From Erythrobacter donghaensis (lineage in GTDB: Bacteria > Pseudomonadota > Alphaproteobacteria > Sphingomonadales > Sphingomonadaceae), in NCBI RefSeq assembly GCF_002155425.1, contig NZ_MUYG01000004.1, forward strand, positions 34,574 to 98,573: DNA of 64,000 nt. Direction: 5' to 3'. The position numbers and the translations under genes were made by a program. This document shows positions 34,037 to 49,702 of this stretch, piece after piece. Numbering within the stretch: the stretch's first letter is position 1; the number at the start of each line of letters is the position of its first letter. A model generated the notes under the pieces. It did not search any database. It was not told the DNA's origin and was given only the letters and a program-made list of their open reading frames with translations.

Positions 34037-35383
34037 ATGACCACTACCCGCTTCGCCCCTTCGCCCACGGGCCGGCTCCATGTCGGCAACATCCGCACCG
34101 CGCTCCACAACTGGATGCTCGCGCGGCAAGCGGGGGCCACCTTCATCCTGCGCATCGACGACACCGACGCTGAGCGGAGCCGCGAAGAGTATGTCGAGGC
34201 GATCCGAACCGACCTTGCCTGGCTCGGTCTGACCTGCGACCGCGAAGAGCGCCAGTCCGCGCGGCTCGACCGCTACGAGGCGGCGTTCGATGCGCTCAAG
34301 GCAGCGGGGCGCATCTATCCCTGTTACGAGAGCGCGCAGGAGCTCGAGATCAAGCGCAAGATCGCGCTCGGGCGCGGCCTGCCGCCGATCTACGACCGTG
34401 CGGCGCTGAAGCTGACCGAGGCCGAGCGCGCCGCCAAGGAAGCCGAGGGCATTGCGCCGCACTGGCGGTTCCTGCTCGACCATGCCGAGCCGATCGCATG
34501 GGACGATGGCATTCGCGGCCCGCAGAAATTCGACCCCGCGCAGCTTTCCGACCCCGTCATCCGCCGCGCCGATGGATCATGGCTCTACATGATGCCGAGC
34601 GCGGTCGACGATATCGACATGGGCGTGACGCAGGTGCTGCGCGGCGAGGATCACGTCTCGAACACAGCGGTGCAAATTCAGATCTTTACCGCACTTTATG
34701 CTGCACAGTTCAGTGCAGCAAAACCGCTTCCCGTCTTCGCCCACGAGGCGCTGCTGGTGGGCAAGGAAGGCAAGCTGTCCAAGCGCCTTGGTTCACTCGG
34801 CTGCGATGCCTTTCGGGAGCGCGGGATCGAGCCCGAGGCGATCATCGCGCTGCTGGCGCGGCTGGGCACCTCGCAGCCGGTGGAACCCATCGCCGACCGC
34901 GCGGCGCTGACCGCCAGCTTCGACCTTTCGACCTTCGGCAGGGCGCCTGCGAAGTTCGACGAGGAGGATCTCGAACGGCTCAACGCCGGGATCGTCCACC
35001 AGCTTCCCTTCGAGGCGGTCGCGGCGCGGCTGCCCGAGGGCATGGACGCGGCGGGCTGGCACGCGGTACGGCCCAACCTCGCCCATGTCGGCGAGGCGGC
35101 GGAGTGGTGGAAGCTGGTCACCGGCCCGATCACGCAGCCAGACTTTGCGGCCGAGGACAAGGCGTTCCTCGCCGAGGCCGTAAGGCTGCTGGCATGGGGC
35201 GACAACCCGTGGGGGGCGCTCACCAACGCGCTTAAGGAGGCGACGGGCCGCAAGGGCAAGCCGCTGTTCCTGCCGCTGCGTCAGGCGCTTACGGGCATGG
35301 ACCACGGCCCCGACATGGGAGAACTGCTCCCCCTGATTGGTGAGGCCGAGGCGCGTGCAAGGCTGACCCGCGCCGCCGCCTGA
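34037..35383 (+). CDS. gltX: Glutamyl-tRNA synthetase (short, GluRS2-like)
   Basis: 448 residues. Charges tRNA-Glu (or a subset of Glu/Gln tRNAs) with glutamate. RFAPSPTGRLHVGNIRTALH carries the HIGH-box variant HVGN, FILRIDDTD and the acceptor-binding PCYESAQELE follow, and the KMSKS box is the variant KLSKR in VGKEGKLSKRLGSLG. The C-terminal anticodon-binding region is helical and short. Alphaproteobacteria usually carry two GluRS genes. The compact length and degenerate signature boxes fit the second type, but its tRNA specificity cannot be read from sequence. Start ATG 34037. Confidence 0.93.
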   Translation: MTTTRFAPSPTGRLHVGNIRTALHNWMLARQAGATFILRIDDTDAERSREEYVEAIRTDLAWLGLTCDREERQSARLDRYEAAFDALKAAGRIYPCYESAQELEIKRKIALGRGLPPIYDRAALKLTEAERAAKEAEGIAPHWRFLLDHAEPIAWDDGIRGPQKFDPAQLSDPVIRRADGSWLYMMPSAVDDIDMGVTQVLRGEDHVSNTAVQIQIFTALYAAQFSAAKPLPVFAHEALLVGKEGKLSKRLGSLGCDAFRERGIEPEAIIALLARLGTSQPVEPIADRAALTASFDLSTFGRAPAKFDEEDLERLNAGIVHQLPFEAVAARLPEGMDAAGWHAVRPNLAHVGEAAEWWKLVTGPITQPDFAAEDKAFLAEAVRLLAWGDNPWGALTNALKEATGRKGKPLFLPLRQALTGMDHGPDMGELLPLIGEAEARARLTRAAA

Positions 35384-35386
35384 TCT

Positions 35387-40238
<4,852 letters not shown>

Positions 40239-40240
40239 GC

Positions 40241-41506
40241 TCACAGCTTCAGCTTCGCCATCATGTCGCGGGTGACGAGCACCACGCCCTTTTCCGACAC
40301 CCGGAACCGCCGCGCGTCGAGCTCGGGGTCTTCGCCGATCACGAGGCCTTCGGGGATGCGCACGCCGCTGTCGATGATCACCTTGTTCAGCCGCGCCCCG
40401 CGCCCGATGTTGCAATAGGGCAGGATCACCGCCTCCTGAACGTTGGAGTAGCTGCCGATCTTCACGCCCGTGAACAGCAGGCTGCGACGCACTTCGGAGC
40501 CCGAAATGATACAATCGCCCGAGACCAGCGATGACACCGCAAAGCCGCGCCGTCCGTCCTCGTCGTGGACGAACTTTGCGGGGGCCGCGACCACCGCATC
40601 GGTCCAGATCGGCCAATCGCGGTCATAGAGGTTCAGCTTCGGCACGGTGTCGGTGAGGTCGAGATTGGCTTCGAAATAGGCGTCGAGCGTGCCCACGTCG
40701 CGCCAGTATTCCTCGATCTCCTCGGCCGCGCGGATGCAGGAGTTGGTGAAGCGGTGCGCGACCGCTTTGCCGTGCTTGACGATGTAGGGGATGATGTCCC
40801 CGCCGAAGTCGCGCTTGGACGCCGGATCGTCGGCATCGCGGCGCAATTGCTCGAACAGGAAATCGGTGTTGAAGACGTAGATCCCCATCGATGCGAGCGC
40901 CATGCCCTCATCCCCCGGAATGCCCGGCGGGTCCTTGGGCTTTTCGACGAAGGCGGTGATGGTGTCCTTGTCATCGACATGCATAACGCCGAACCCGGTC
41001 GCCTCCATGCGCGGCACGACGAGGCACCCGACCGTGACGTCGGCGCCTGAATTGACGTGCTGTTGCAGCATCAATTCGTAGTCCATCTTGTAGATGTGGT
41101 CGCCCGCCAGGATCACCATGTATTTGGGCGCGAGGCTGGCGATGATGTCGATGTTCTGGAACACCGCGTCGGCCGTGCCTTCGTACCACTGGTTTTCCGA
41201 CACGCGCTGGCTGGCGGGCAGGATGTCGAAGCTTTCGTTGCGCTCGGGCCGCAGGAAGGTCCAGGCGCGCTGCATGTGGCGGATCAGCGAGTGCGCCTTG
41301 TATTGCGTCGCCACCCCGATGCGGCGGATGCCGGAGTTGATCGCGTTGGACAGCGCGAAGTCGATGATGCGCGACTTGCCGCCGAAATAGACCGCGGGCT
41401 TGGCGCGGCGGTCGGTCAGTTCCATCAAGCGGCTGCCGCGCCCGCCGGCCAGCACATAGGCCATCGCGTCACGCGCCAGCGGGCGCCCTGAAGTCCTCTC
41501 GATCAT
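40241..41506 (-). CDS. glgC: Glucose-1-phosphate adenylyltransferase (ADP-glucose pyrophosphorylase)
   Basis: 421 residues. Makes ADP-glucose, the committed and allosterically controlled step of glycogen synthesis. [20 protein letters not shown], with [19 protein letters not shown], is the nucleotide and pyrophosphate site; [17 protein letters not shown] and [10 protein letters not shown] are the catalytic and glucose-1-phosphate regions. A left-handed beta-helix follows ([20 protein letters not shown]). It lies 31 bp after glgB. Confidence 0.97.
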   Translation of the reverse strand: MIERTSGRPLARDAMAYVLAGGRGSRLMELTDRRAKPAVYFGGKSRIIDFALSNAINSGIRRIGVATQYKAHSLIRHMQRAWTFLRPERNESFDILPASQRVSENQWYEGTADAVFQNIDIIASLAPKYMVILAGDHIYKMDYELMLQQHVNSGADVTVGCLVVPRMEATGFGVMHVDDKDTITAFVEKPKDPPGIPGDEGMALASMGIYVFNTDFLFEQLRRDADDPASKRDFGGDIIPYIVKHGKAVAHRFTNSCIRAAEEIEEYWRDVGTLDAYFEANLDLTDTVPKLNLYDRDWPIWTDAVVAAPAKFVHDEDGRRGFAVSSLVSGDCIISGSEVRRSLLFTGVKIGSYSNVQEAVILPYCNIGRGARLNKVIIDSGVRIPEGLVIGEDPELDARRFRVSEKGVVLVTRDMMAKLKL

Positions 41507-41537
41507 CCCATTCTCTCCCCAGAGTGTTTTGGCTTTA

Positions 41538-43700
41538 TTATCCGGTGAATTGCAGCATTATCGTGGCGAGCGGCGGCAGCACGAGATGCGCCGCGCCGTC
41601 CGATGCAGTGACGCTCCCCATGTTGCCCTGCCCGCTGCCGCCGTAGAGGGCGGCGTCGGAATTGAGCACCTCGGCCCACACGCCATCATGCGGCAGGGGC
41701 AGGCGGTAGTGGGTGTGGAGCGCAGGCGTCATATTGGCGATCACCGCCACGGGTGCCTCGCCCGGCGCCTTGCGGAGCCATGCGAAGACCGAATTGTCGG
41801 CATCGTCGGCGATCAGCCATTCGAAGCCTTCGCCCTCGCAATCGCGGGCGTGGAGCGCGGGCGTTTCGCGGTAGAGGCGATTGAGGTCCCGGATCAGATC
41901 GGCGACGCCGCGATGCGCAGGCGCGTCCATCAGCTCCCAATCCAGCGCGCGCTCCTCGCTCCATTCGCGGCGCTGGGCGAATTCCTGCCCCATGAACAGC
42001 AGCTTCTTGCCGGGATAGCCCCACATCATCGCGTAATAGGCGCGCAGATTCGCGAATTGCTGCCAGTCGTCCCCGCTCATCTTGCCGAGGATCGTGCCCT
42101 TGCCGTGCACCACCTCGTCGTGGCTGAGCGGCAGGACGAAGTTTTCGCTGAACGCATAGACCAGCCCGAAGGTGATCTCGGAATGGTGGTATTTCCGGTG
42201 GATCGGATCACGCGCCATATATTGCAGCGTGTCGTGCATGAAGCCCATGTTCCACTTGAACCCGAAGCCCAAGGCCGTGCGCGGCCCTTCGTCGAAAGCG
42301 GGCTGCGAGACGCCGGGCCACGAGGTCGATTCCTCGGCAATGGTCATTACGCCAGCGTGGGAGCCGTAGAGCGCGCGGTTGGTGGCGCGCATGAATTCGA
42401 CCGCCTCCCAATTCTCGCGGCCGCCGTCGGCATTGGGAATCCACTCGCCGTCCTTGCGGGAGTAATCGCGGTAAAGCATCGAGGCGACCGCATCCACGCG
42501 CAGGCCATCGACATGATATTGCTCGGCCCAGAACAGCGCGTTGTTGACGAGGAAGGAGCGCACTTCCTTGCGCCCGAAATTGTAGATCGCGGTGTTCCAG
42601 TCGGGGTGGAAGCCGAGGCGCGGGTCTTCGTGTTCGTAAAGCGCCGTTCCGTCGAAGCGGGCGAGGCCGTGCTCGTCGACCGGGAAATGCGCGGGCACCC
42701 AATCGACAATGACCCCGATACCAGCCCGGTGCGCCCCGTCGACGAAGCGCGCAAAACCTTCCACGTCGCCGAACCGCGCGGAGGGCGCGTAAAGCCCGGT
42801 GGTCTGGTAGCCCCAGCTCGGGTCATAGGGATGCTCGGAGACCGGCAGGAACTCGATATGAGTGAAGCCCATATCGGCTGCATAGGGGATCAGCCGCGCG
42901 GCCATTTCGTCCCAGGTCAGGAACCAGCCATTGTCGTCGCGCTGCCACGAACCGGGGTGGACTTCGTAGATCGATATGGCCTCGCGCCGGGGATCGACAC
43001 TGGCCCAGTGCGCGCGGTGGGCATCGTCGCCCCATTCGCGCTTGCCGGGCCGGGCGACGATGCTCGCGGTCTTGGGGCGCAGCTCGCTGGCGAAGGCGAA
43101 GGGATCGGCCTTGAGCGGCTGGACCGTGCCGTCCGGGCCGGTGATGCGATACTTGTAGGCCGCGCCCTCGCCGATATCGGGGATGAAGATCTCCCACACG
43201 CCGATATCCACGCGGCGGCGCATCATGTGGGCGGCGGGGTTCCAGCCGTTGAAATCACCCACGAGGTTCACGAGCTGCGCGTTCGGCGCCCAGACCGCGA
43301 AGTGCACGCCAGTCGCGCCCTCATGCGCGATCACATGCGCGCCGAGCTTGTCGAACAGGCGCAGGTGCGTGCCCTCGGCGATCAGGAAATCGTCCATCGG
43401 GCCGAGCACCGGGCCGAAGCTATAGGGATCAGTCACCCACCATTCGTTGCCATAGCCCCGGCAGCGATATTTGACCGGCTTGGGCTTGCCCTTCAGCTTG
43501 CCCTCGAACAGCGGGCCATCAACGCGGGTCATCTTCCCGAGCCGGCCGCCCTTCAGCGAAAAGGCCTCGGCCTCCTCCGCCCCGTGCAGGATCGCGCGAG
43601 CGAAGGTGCCTTCCGGCCCATCATGCGGCCCCAGCAGCGCGAAGGGATCGGCGTGGGTGCCGTCCAGCAACGCAGCAAGGGCCTCGGGCGGTGGCTTCAC
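41538..43700 (-). CDS. glgB: 1,4-alpha-glucan branching enzyme
   Basis: 720 residues from GTG 43700, which overlaps the glgP stop (GTGA). Introduces alpha-1,6 branches. Two N-terminal beta domains are visible (first ends before [20 protein letters not shown], second around [20 protein letters not shown]). GH13 motifs are [17 protein letters not shown] (nucleophile), [17 protein letters not shown] (acid) and [17 protein letters not shown]. The length and two-domain N-terminus correspond to the long E. coli-like form. Confidence 0.97.
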   Translation of the reverse strand: MKPPPEALAALLDGTHADPFALLGPHDGPEGTFARAILHGAEEAEAFSLKGGRLGKMTRVDGPLFEGKLKGKPKPVKYRCRGYGNEWWVTDPYSFGPVLGPMDDFLIAEGTHLRLFDKLGAHVIAHEGATGVHFAVWAPNAQLVNLVGDFNGWNPAAHMMRRRVDIGVWEIFIPDIGEGAAYKYRITGPDGTVQPLKADPFAFASELRPKTASIVARPGKREWGDDAHRAHWASVDPRREAISIYEVHPGSWQRDDNGWFLTWDEMAARLIPYAADMGFTHIEFLPVSEHPYDPSWGYQTTGLYAPSARFGDVEGFARFVDGAHRAGIGVIVDWVPAHFPVDEHGLARFDGTALYEHEDPRLGFHPDWNTAIYNFGRKEVRSFLVNNALFWAEQYHVDGLRVDAVASMLYRDYSRKDGEWIPNADGGRENWEAVEFMRATNRALYGSHAGVMTIAEESTSWPGVSQPAFDEGPRTALGFGFKWNMGFMHDTLQYMARDPIHRKYHHSEITFGLVYAFSENFVLPLSHDEVVHGKGTILGKMSGDDWQQFANLRAYYAMMWGYPGKKLLFMGQEFAQRREWSEERALDWELMDAPAHRGVADLIRDLNRLYRETPALHARDCEGEGFEWLIADDADNSVFAWLRKAPGEAPVAVIANMTPALHTHYRLPLPHDGVWAEVLNSDAALYGGSGQGNMGSVTASDGAAHLVLPPLATIMLQFTG

Positions 43701-46120
43701 TTCACGCCCCAGATATCGCGCGCATATTCGCCGATGGTGCGGTCGGAGGAGAACCAGCCGACATTGGCGATGTTCATGATCGCGGACTTGCGCCACGCTG
43801 CACGGTTTTCCCACCGCGCATCGACCTCGCGCTGGGCGGCGGCATAGGCGTCGAAATCAGCGGCGACCATGAACCAGTCGGAGCTGTAGAGCGCGTCCAT
43901 CAGCCCCTGATAGCGCGTCGGTTCGTCCGGGCTGAACACCCCGCTCGCGATCGAATGCACCGCCTGCGCCAACTCGCGCGAGCCTTCGATCACCGCGCGC
44001 GGCTGGTAGCCATCGGCGCGCTTGGCCGCGACTTCCTCTGCGGTGAGGCCGAAGATCACGATATTCTCGCGCCCCACGTGTTCCATGATCTCGATATTGG
44101 CGCCGTCCAACGTGCCGATCGTCAGCGCACCGTTGAAGGCGAACTTCATGTTGCCCGTGCCCGAAGCTTCCATCCCCGCGGTCGAGATCTGCTCTGACAG
44201 GTCGGCCGCCGGAATGATCCGCTCGGCGAGGCTGACGTTGTAATTGGGGACGAACACCACCTTCAGCACCTCGCCCACGCTGGGGTCGGAATTGATCCGG
44301 CGGGCGATGTCGTTGGCGAGTTTGATGATCAGCTTGGCGGTGTGATAGGTCGGCGCGGCCTTGCCGCCGAAGATCTTCACCCGCGGCACCCAGTCACGCT
44401 CGGGATGGCTGCGGATCTGGTCGTAGAGCGCCACGGTCTCGATCAGATTGAGCAGCTGGCGCTTGTATTCGTGGATGCGCTTGATCTGCACGTCGAACAG
44501 CGCATCGGGATCGAGCCTGAGGCCGGTCAGCTCGCGCAGGTGGTTCGACAGATCGACCTTGTTGGCGCGCTTCACCTCGTCCACCCGTTCGCCCAGCGGC
44601 CCGTCGCCCGCCATGGCAGACAGTGCGGAAAGCTGCTCGGCATCGGCGAAGAAACCGTCGCCGATCGCCTCGCGGATCAGGCCGGTGAGGCGCGGGTTCG
44701 ACTGGTGCAGCCAGCGGCGCGGGGTGACGCCGTTGGTCTTGTTGTTGATGCGGGTCGGGTAGAGCTTGTGCAGATCGGCAAACACGGTCTGCTTCATCAG
44801 GTCGGTGTGCAGCGCCGCTACGCCGTTCACCGAGTGCGCACCGACAAAGGCGAGGTTCGCCATCCGCACGCGCCGCTCGCCATGCTCGTCGATCAGCGAG
44901 ATCGCGGCGATGGCGGCATCGTCGAGCCCGGCCTTCCTCGCCTCGCGCAGCACTTTGGCGTTGATCGCATAGACGATCTGCATGTGGCGCGGCAGCAGAC
45001 GTTCGAACAGCGGCAGCGGCCAGCTTTCAAGCGCTTCGGGCAGCAGAGTGTGGTTGGTGTAGGCGATGGTGCGGCGGGTGATGTCCCACGCCTCGTCGAA
45101 GGTGAGGTGCTGCTCGTCCATCAACAGCCGCATCAGCTCGGCCACCGCCACGGAAGGGTGCGTGTCGTTAAGCTGGATCGCCGCCTTGTCGGGCAGGCTG
45201 CGCACGTCGCCGTGATACTGGATATGGCGGCGCACGATGTCCTGAATGCTGGCGGAGGAGAAGAAGAACTCCTGCCGCAGCCGCAATTCCTGCCCCGCCG
45301 GGGTAGAGTCGGCGGGATAGAGCACCCGCACCAGACTGTCCGCGCGCACCTGCGACGCGAGCGCGCCGGCGTGATCGCCCGCGTTGAAGGCGGCAAGCTG
45401 AATCGGATCGAGCGCGGCGGCATTCCACAGCCTGAGGGTGTTGACCCGCTTGCCCTGCCAGCCGACTACCGGCGTATCGAAGGCGGTCGCCTCGATCTTT
45501 TCCGCCGGGCTCCAGCGGATCACCCCGTCCTTGCTCGTCACCTCGCCGCCAAAGCCGACCAGATAGGCGCTTTCCCGCCGCTCAAACTCCCAGGGGTTGC
45601 CGTGGGCAAGCCAGGTTTCGGGCAGTTCGACCTGCCAGCCTTCGTCGATGCGCTGGCGGAACATGCCGTTGATGTAGCGGATGCCATAGCCGAAGGCGGG
45701 GATATCGAGGCTGGCGAGACTTTCCATGAAGCATGCCGCCAGCCGTCCGAGCCCGCCATTGCCGAGCGCCGCGTCGGGCTCAAGTTCCTCCAGCCGGGCA
45801 AGGTCGAGCCCGTGTTCGCGCAGCGCCTGCTCCATCGCGCGGGTGCAGCCCATGTTCGACAGCGCATCGCGCAGCAGCCGCCCGATCAGGAATTCGAGGC
45901 TGAGGTAATAGACCCGCTTGGCCCCATCCTCATGCGCACGGCTGGTGGAGGCGAACCAGTTGTCGATGATCTCGTCGCGCAGCGCGAGCACCGTGGCATT
46001 GTACCAGTCGTGCGGCTTGGCGGCACGCTCGGTCTTGCCGACGCGGTGGCGCAGCGCGCGCAGGATTCCGGCATCGAGCTGGGCTGACTTGCTGTTCGGG
46101 CTGTTGGTCACGCGGTTCAT
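43697..46120 (-). CDS. glgP: Glycogen/starch/alpha-glucan phosphorylase
   Basis: 807 residues. Releases glucose-1-phosphate from non-reducing ends. EFLIGRLLRDALSNMG, DAALGNGGLGRLAACFMESL, QLNDTHPSVAVAELMRLL and EASGTGNMKFAFNGALTIG (PLP-binding Lys659) are diagnostic. First gene of the operon glgP-glgB-glgC-glgA-pgm-glgX, so breakdown and synthesis genes are co-expressed. ATG 46120 has AGGGGGA upstream. The 214-bp gap to the divergent malQ must hold both promoters; no operator was recognised. Confidence 0.97.
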   Translation of the reverse strand: MNRVTNSPNSKSAQLDAGILRALRHRVGKTERAAKPHDWYNATVLALRDEIIDNWFASTSRAHEDGAKRVYYLSLEFLIGRLLRDALSNMGCTRAMEQALREHGLDLARLEELEPDAALGNGGLGRLAACFMESLASLDIPAFGYGIRYINGMFRQRIDEGWQVELPETWLAHGNPWEFERRESAYLVGFGGEVTSKDGVIRWSPAEKIEATAFDTPVVGWQGKRVNTLRLWNAAALDPIQLAAFNAGDHAGALASQVRADSLVRVLYPADSTPAGQELRLRQEFFFSSASIQDIVRRHIQYHGDVRSLPDKAAIQLNDTHPSVAVAELMRLLMDEQHLTFDEAWDITRRTIAYTNHTLLPEALESWPLPLFERLLPRHMQIVYAINAKVLREARKAGLDDAAIAAISLIDEHGERRVRMANLAFVGAHSVNGVAALHTDLMKQTVFADLHKLYPTRINNKTNGVTPRRWLHQSNPRLTGLIREAIGDGFFADAEQLSALSAMAGDGPLGERVDEVKRANKVDLSNHLRELTGLRLDPDALFDVQIKRIHEYKRQLLNLIETVALYDQIRSHPERDWVPRVKIFGGKAAPTYHTAKLIIKLANDIARRINSDPSVGEVLKVVFVPNYNVSLAERIIPAADLSEQISTAGMEASGTGNMKFAFNGALTIGTLDGANIEIMEHVGRENIVIFGLTAEEVAAKRADGYQPRAVIEGSRELAQAVHSIASGVFSPDEPTRYQGLMDALYSSDWFMVAADFDAYAAAQREVDARWENRAAWRKSAIMNIANVGWFSSDRTIGEYARDIWGVK

Positions 46121-46334
46121 TCCCCCTGTTGCGCATTCGGCCGGTCGTTTTGCGACCCTGTCCGCGGATTCACCTCGCCCAAGGCGGTTGCCTCGCGGTC
46201 ACACTAATCAGGTGTCCCGCCGCGCAGCAATCAAAGATGTGCTGCAACAGTCGTATTCATGCGCCAGAAGGCGGTGCGGGGCTTGCGAGACCGCCGGGAT
46301 GGCCCGATGCGCAAAGGCTCATGAGGAGACCGCG

Positions 46335-48335
46335 ATGGAGCAGTTGCACGCGCTGGCACGGGCCTGCGGGGTGGCGCGCGAGTGGACCGATGTCGAGGGC
46401 CACCAGCAGCGGGTGAGCGACGGTGCGCTGGCTACCGTACTCGCGGCTCTGGGTTATGAGGCGGACGGCGAGCGGCAGGCGGCGCGCAGTCTCGCTGATC
46501 TCACCGCGCGCAACGTCGCGCTCCCGCCGATGCTGGTGGGCGATTGCGGTGGGCACCTGACGCTGCCCTTCGCCACCACCCGCGCCGAGGCGACCGGCGA
46601 GGACGGCCTTACCCGCCCGCTGATGGTGGAGGGCGACCGGCTGCATCTGCCAGATGCGCCGGGCTATTTTGATCTCGTGCTGGATGGCCGCACCGCCCGG
46701 CTGGCGGTGGCCCCGCCGCATTGCCCCCTGCCACGCGACCTCATGCCGCCTGATGCGCGGCGCCGCCCGTGGGGCGTGTCGGTGCAGATCCCGGCGCTGC
46801 GCGGCGCGCGGCCTGCGCCCATGGGCGGCTTCGGCGAGCTGGCCGAGGCGGCGCGGGCCTTCGGCGGGGCGGGGGCGGATGCGCTGGCGATCAATCCGGT
46901 GCACGCGCTGTTCCCCGGCCATGGCGAGGGCTACAGCCCCTATTCGCCCTCCAGCCGCCTGTTTCTGAACGGCGCGCTCGCCGATCCGGCGCTGGCGGGC
47001 CTGCCGCCGCTGCCCGCGCGGGAAGGGCCGCCGCTGATCGACTGGCCGCGCGCCCTGCCCGAGCGGCTGGCGCAGCTGCGGCAGGTCTTCGCCGCGCTCG
47101 ATCCTGCCCGCCGCGCGGCGCTCACCGCCACCGACGATGCCATGCTGCGCCGCCATGCGCTGTTCGACGCGCTCGATTGCCACTTCCGCCCCGGCGGCGC
47201 GCATGGCTGGCGCGATTGGCCCGCGGCGTTTCACGACCCCGCCGGCCCCGCCGCCACGCGCTTTGCCGCCGAGCACGCCGAGGAGGTCGCCTTCCACCTC
47301 TTCGTGCAGGCGCTGGCGCGGCAGGGGCTCGCGGCGTGTCAGGCCGCCGCGAAGGAGGCAGGCATGGGGATCGGGCTGATCGGCGATCTTGCCGTGGGGG
47401 TCGATCCTTCGGGAAGCGACGCCTGGTCGCTGCGCGATGCCATGCTCACCGGCCTCACCATCGGCGCGCCGCCCGATCCGCTCGGGCCGCTGGGGCAGAA
47501 CTGGTCGATCACCAGCTTCTCTCCGCAGGGCCTGCGCGACAGTGGCTATGCGCCTTGGATCGCGATGATCCGCGCCGGACTGGCGGCGGGCGGGGGCCTC
47601 AGGATCGACCATGCCTTCGGCCTTGCGCGGCTCTGGGTCATCCCCGAGGGCGCTGCGACCGGGGAGGGGGCCTACCTGAGCTATCCGTTCGAAGACCTGA
47701 TCCGCCTCGCCACGCTCGAAGCGCACCGCGCAGGCGGGCTGGTGATCGCCGAGGATCTCGGCACCGCGCCCTATGGTTTCACCGACGCGGTGACCGAGCG
47801 GCGGATGCTGGGGATGCGCGTGCTATGGTTCGAGCGCGCCGCCGATCACGGCTTCATCGGTGCGGCTGACTACGCCCCGCTCAGCGCCGCGATGACGGGG
47901 ACCCACGATATCGTCACCGTCGCAGGCTGGTGGCGCGGGCGCGATCTCGACTGGGCCGAGCGGCTGGGTCGCCTGCCAGAAGGCGTCACCCGCGCCGAGG
48001 CCGAGGCGATCCGCGACTGGGACCGGGGCCTGCTGTGGTCGACCCTGAATCACGGCGCAGGTGGGCATCTTGGCCCGCGCCCCGCGCCCGACAATCCCAC
48101 CCCGGTGGTGGACGCCGCGATTGCCCATACCGCCCGCACGCCCGCCGCGCTCGCGCTGGTCTCGCTCGAGGATATGCTGGGCGAGGAGGAGCAGCCCAAC
48201 CTGCCCGGCACGGTCGCTGTCCACCCCAACTGGCAGCGCCGCACCGAAGGGCCGGTTAGCGACCTGATCGCCGATCCGCAGGTCGCCGCCCGCTGCACGA
48301 TGCTGCGGAGCCTGCGCCCATACGGCAATTCCTGA
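46335..48335 (+). CDS. malQ: 4-alpha-glucanotransferase (amylomaltase)
   Basis: 666 residues from ATG 46335 (GAGGAG upstream). Disproportionates maltodextrins and can feed products of GlgX/GlgP back into longer chains. A roughly 150-residue N-terminal region precedes the GH77 barrel. ADALAINPVHALFPGHGEGY, YSPYSPSSRLFLN, GLRIDHAFGLARLWVIPEG (nucleophile Asp), VIAEDLGTAP (acid) and MTGTHDIVTVAGWWRGRD give the catalytic set. Divergent from the glycogen operon. Confidence 0.95.
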   Translation: MEQLHALARACGVAREWTDVEGHQQRVSDGALATVLAALGYEADGERQAARSLADLTARNVALPPMLVGDCGGHLTLPFATTRAEATGEDGLTRPLMVEGDRLHLPDAPGYFDLVLDGRTARLAVAPPHCPLPRDLMPPDARRRPWGVSVQIPALRGARPAPMGGFGELAEAARAFGGAGADALAINPVHALFPGHGEGYSPYSPSSRLFLNGALADPALAGLPPLPAREGPPLIDWPRALPERLAQLRQVFAALDPARRAALTATDDAMLRRHALFDALDCHFRPGGAHGWRDWPAAFHDPAGPAATRFAAEHAEEVAFHLFVQALARQGLAACQAAAKEAGMGIGLIGDLAVGVDPSGSDAWSLRDAMLTGLTIGAPPDPLGPLGQNWSITSFSPQGLRDSGYAPWIAMIRAGLAAGGGLRIDHAFGLARLWVIPEGAATGEGAYLSYPFEDLIRLATLEAHRAGGLVIAEDLGTAPYGFTDAVTERRMLGMRVLWFERAADHGFIGAADYAPLSAAMTGTHDIVTVAGWWRGRDLDWAERLGRLPEGVTRAEAEAIRDWDRGLLWSTLNHGAGGHLGPRPAPDNPTPVVDAAIAHTARTPAALALVSLEDMLGEEEQPNLPGTVAVHPNWQRRTEGPVSDLIADPQVAARCTMLRSLRPYGNS

Positions 48336-48419
48336 CGAGAACGCCCCGGTGCTGCGTTGCAATTCCATGACGCATCGCTAGGCGGTCTGTGTCCAGCGCC
48401 AACGGGGATTCGCGTTTCC

Positions 48420-49355
48420 ATGAAGATCATGTCCGGCAATTCGAACCTGCCGCTCGCCCGCGCGATCGCGGCCTATCTCGAAATTCCGCTGACCGATGCC
48501 AGCGTGCGGCGCTTCTCGGACGAGGAAGTCTTCGTCGAAATCCACGAGAACGTGCGCGGGGAGGACGTCTTCGTCGTCCAGCCGACCAACTTCCCGGCCA
48601 ACGACAACCTGATGGAGCTGCTGATCTGCATCGACGCGCTGCGCCGCGCCTCGGCCAAGCGGATCACGGCGGTGGTGCCCTATTTCGGCTATGCCCGGCA
48701 GGACCGCAAACCCGGCCCGCGCACGCCGATCTCGGCCAAGCTGGTGGCGAACCTCATCACCGAGGCGGGGGCCGACCGCGTGCTGGCGGTGGATCTTCAC
48801 GCCGGGCAGATTCAGGGCTTCTTCGATATCCCCACCGACAATCTCTATGCTGCCCCCGTGATGGCCGCCGACATTCAGGCCCGCTACGGCGATCAGGCGC
48901 TGATGGTGGTCTCGCCCGACGTCGGCGGCGTGGTGCGCGCCCGTGCGCTGGCGAAGCGGCTCGACAACGCCCCGCTCGCGATCGTCGACAAGCGCCGGGA
49001 TCGTCCGGGCGAATCGGAAGTGATGAACATCATCGGCGATGTCGCCGGGCGGCACTGCATCCTGATCGACGACATCGTCGATTCGGGCGGCACACTCTGC
49101 AACGCCGCCGAAGCGCTGCTCGAAGGCGGCGCGGCGAGCGTGGCGGCCTATATCACCCACGGCGTGCTCTCGGGCGGCGCAGTGGCGCGGATCAACGGGT
49201 CCAGCCTCAAGGAGCTGGTGATCACCGATTCGATTCGGCCGACCGAAGCCGCCGAAGCCTCCGACCGCATCCGCATCCTGCCCATCGCCCCGCTGGTGGG
49301 CGAGGCGATCCGCCGGATTGCGGATGAGAGCTCGGTCAGCTCGCTGTTCGATTGA
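48420..49355 (+). CDS. prs: Ribose-phosphate pyrophosphokinase
   Basis: 311 residues from ATG 48420; an in-frame extension upstream is unlikely. Makes PRPP for nucleotide, His and Trp synthesis. [73 protein letters not shown] and the PRPP loop [20 protein letters not shown] are all conserved. The stop overlaps the next ATG by one base (TGATG). Confidence 0.97.
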   Translation: MKIMSGNSNLPLARAIAAYLEIPLTDASVRRFSDEEVFVEIHENVRGEDVFVVQPTNFPANDNLMELLICIDALRRASAKRITAVVPYFGYARQDRKPGPRTPISAKLVANLITEAGADRVLAVDLHAGQIQGFFDIPTDNLYAAPVMAADIQARYGDQALMVVSPDVGGVVRARALAKRLDNAPLAIVDKRRDRPGESEVMNIIGDVAGRHCILIDDIVDSGGTLCNAAEALLEGGAASVAAYITHGVLSGGAVARINGSSLKELVITDSIRPTEAAEASDRIRILPIAPLVGEAIRRIADESSVSSLFD

Positions 49356-49702
49356 TGTTTGACCCTGCCGAAGTGCGAGGCTTGCTGATCGAGGCGGCCC
49401 GCACGCGGCAGGTCTTCACCTACGGCGCGCTCCTCAACATCCTCGGCCACACCTTCACACGGCCCTTGATGCGCCAGCTGTGCAAGGTGCTCGACCGGAT
49501 CGACGAGGATGGCCGCGCTTGCGGTGAGCCTGGCCTTGCGGTGCTGGTGGTGCGCCAGTCGGACGGTCTTCCCGGACAGGGCTGGTTCGTCGGCCGCACC
49601 GAGGTTCACGACGACTTGCCGCTGGCGTGGGAGGGGCCGGAGGCGCGCCGCTATACCGAGGCTCGACAGGCCGAAGCCTTCGACTATTGGAATGCCGCAT
49701 GA
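49355..49702 (+). CDS. Small protein coupled to prs, unknown
   Basis: 115 residues. ATG 49355 overlaps the prs stop and its stop overlaps the next ATG, so it is translationally coupled on both sides. LLIEAARTRQVFTYGALLNI, then LGHTF, resembles the first helices of a small winged-helix or MGMT-like domain, and GLAVLVVRQSDGLPGQGWFV is a beta hairpin with a conserved-looking GLPGxGWF turn. The pattern recurs in short bacterial proteins of unknown role. A part in PRPP or histidine metabolism is only suggested by neighbours. Confidence 0.7.
   Translation: MFDPAEVRGLLIEAARTRQVFTYGALLNILGHTFTRPLMRQLCKVLDRIDEDGRACGEPGLAVLVVRQSDGLPGQGWFVGRTEVHDDLPLAWEGPEARRYTEARQAEAFDYWNAA

Noticed and set aside
41529..47726. 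Large frames antisense to glgB, glgP and malQ
   Set aside because: Same GC-bias shadow effect; the sense genes carry all catalytic motifs.
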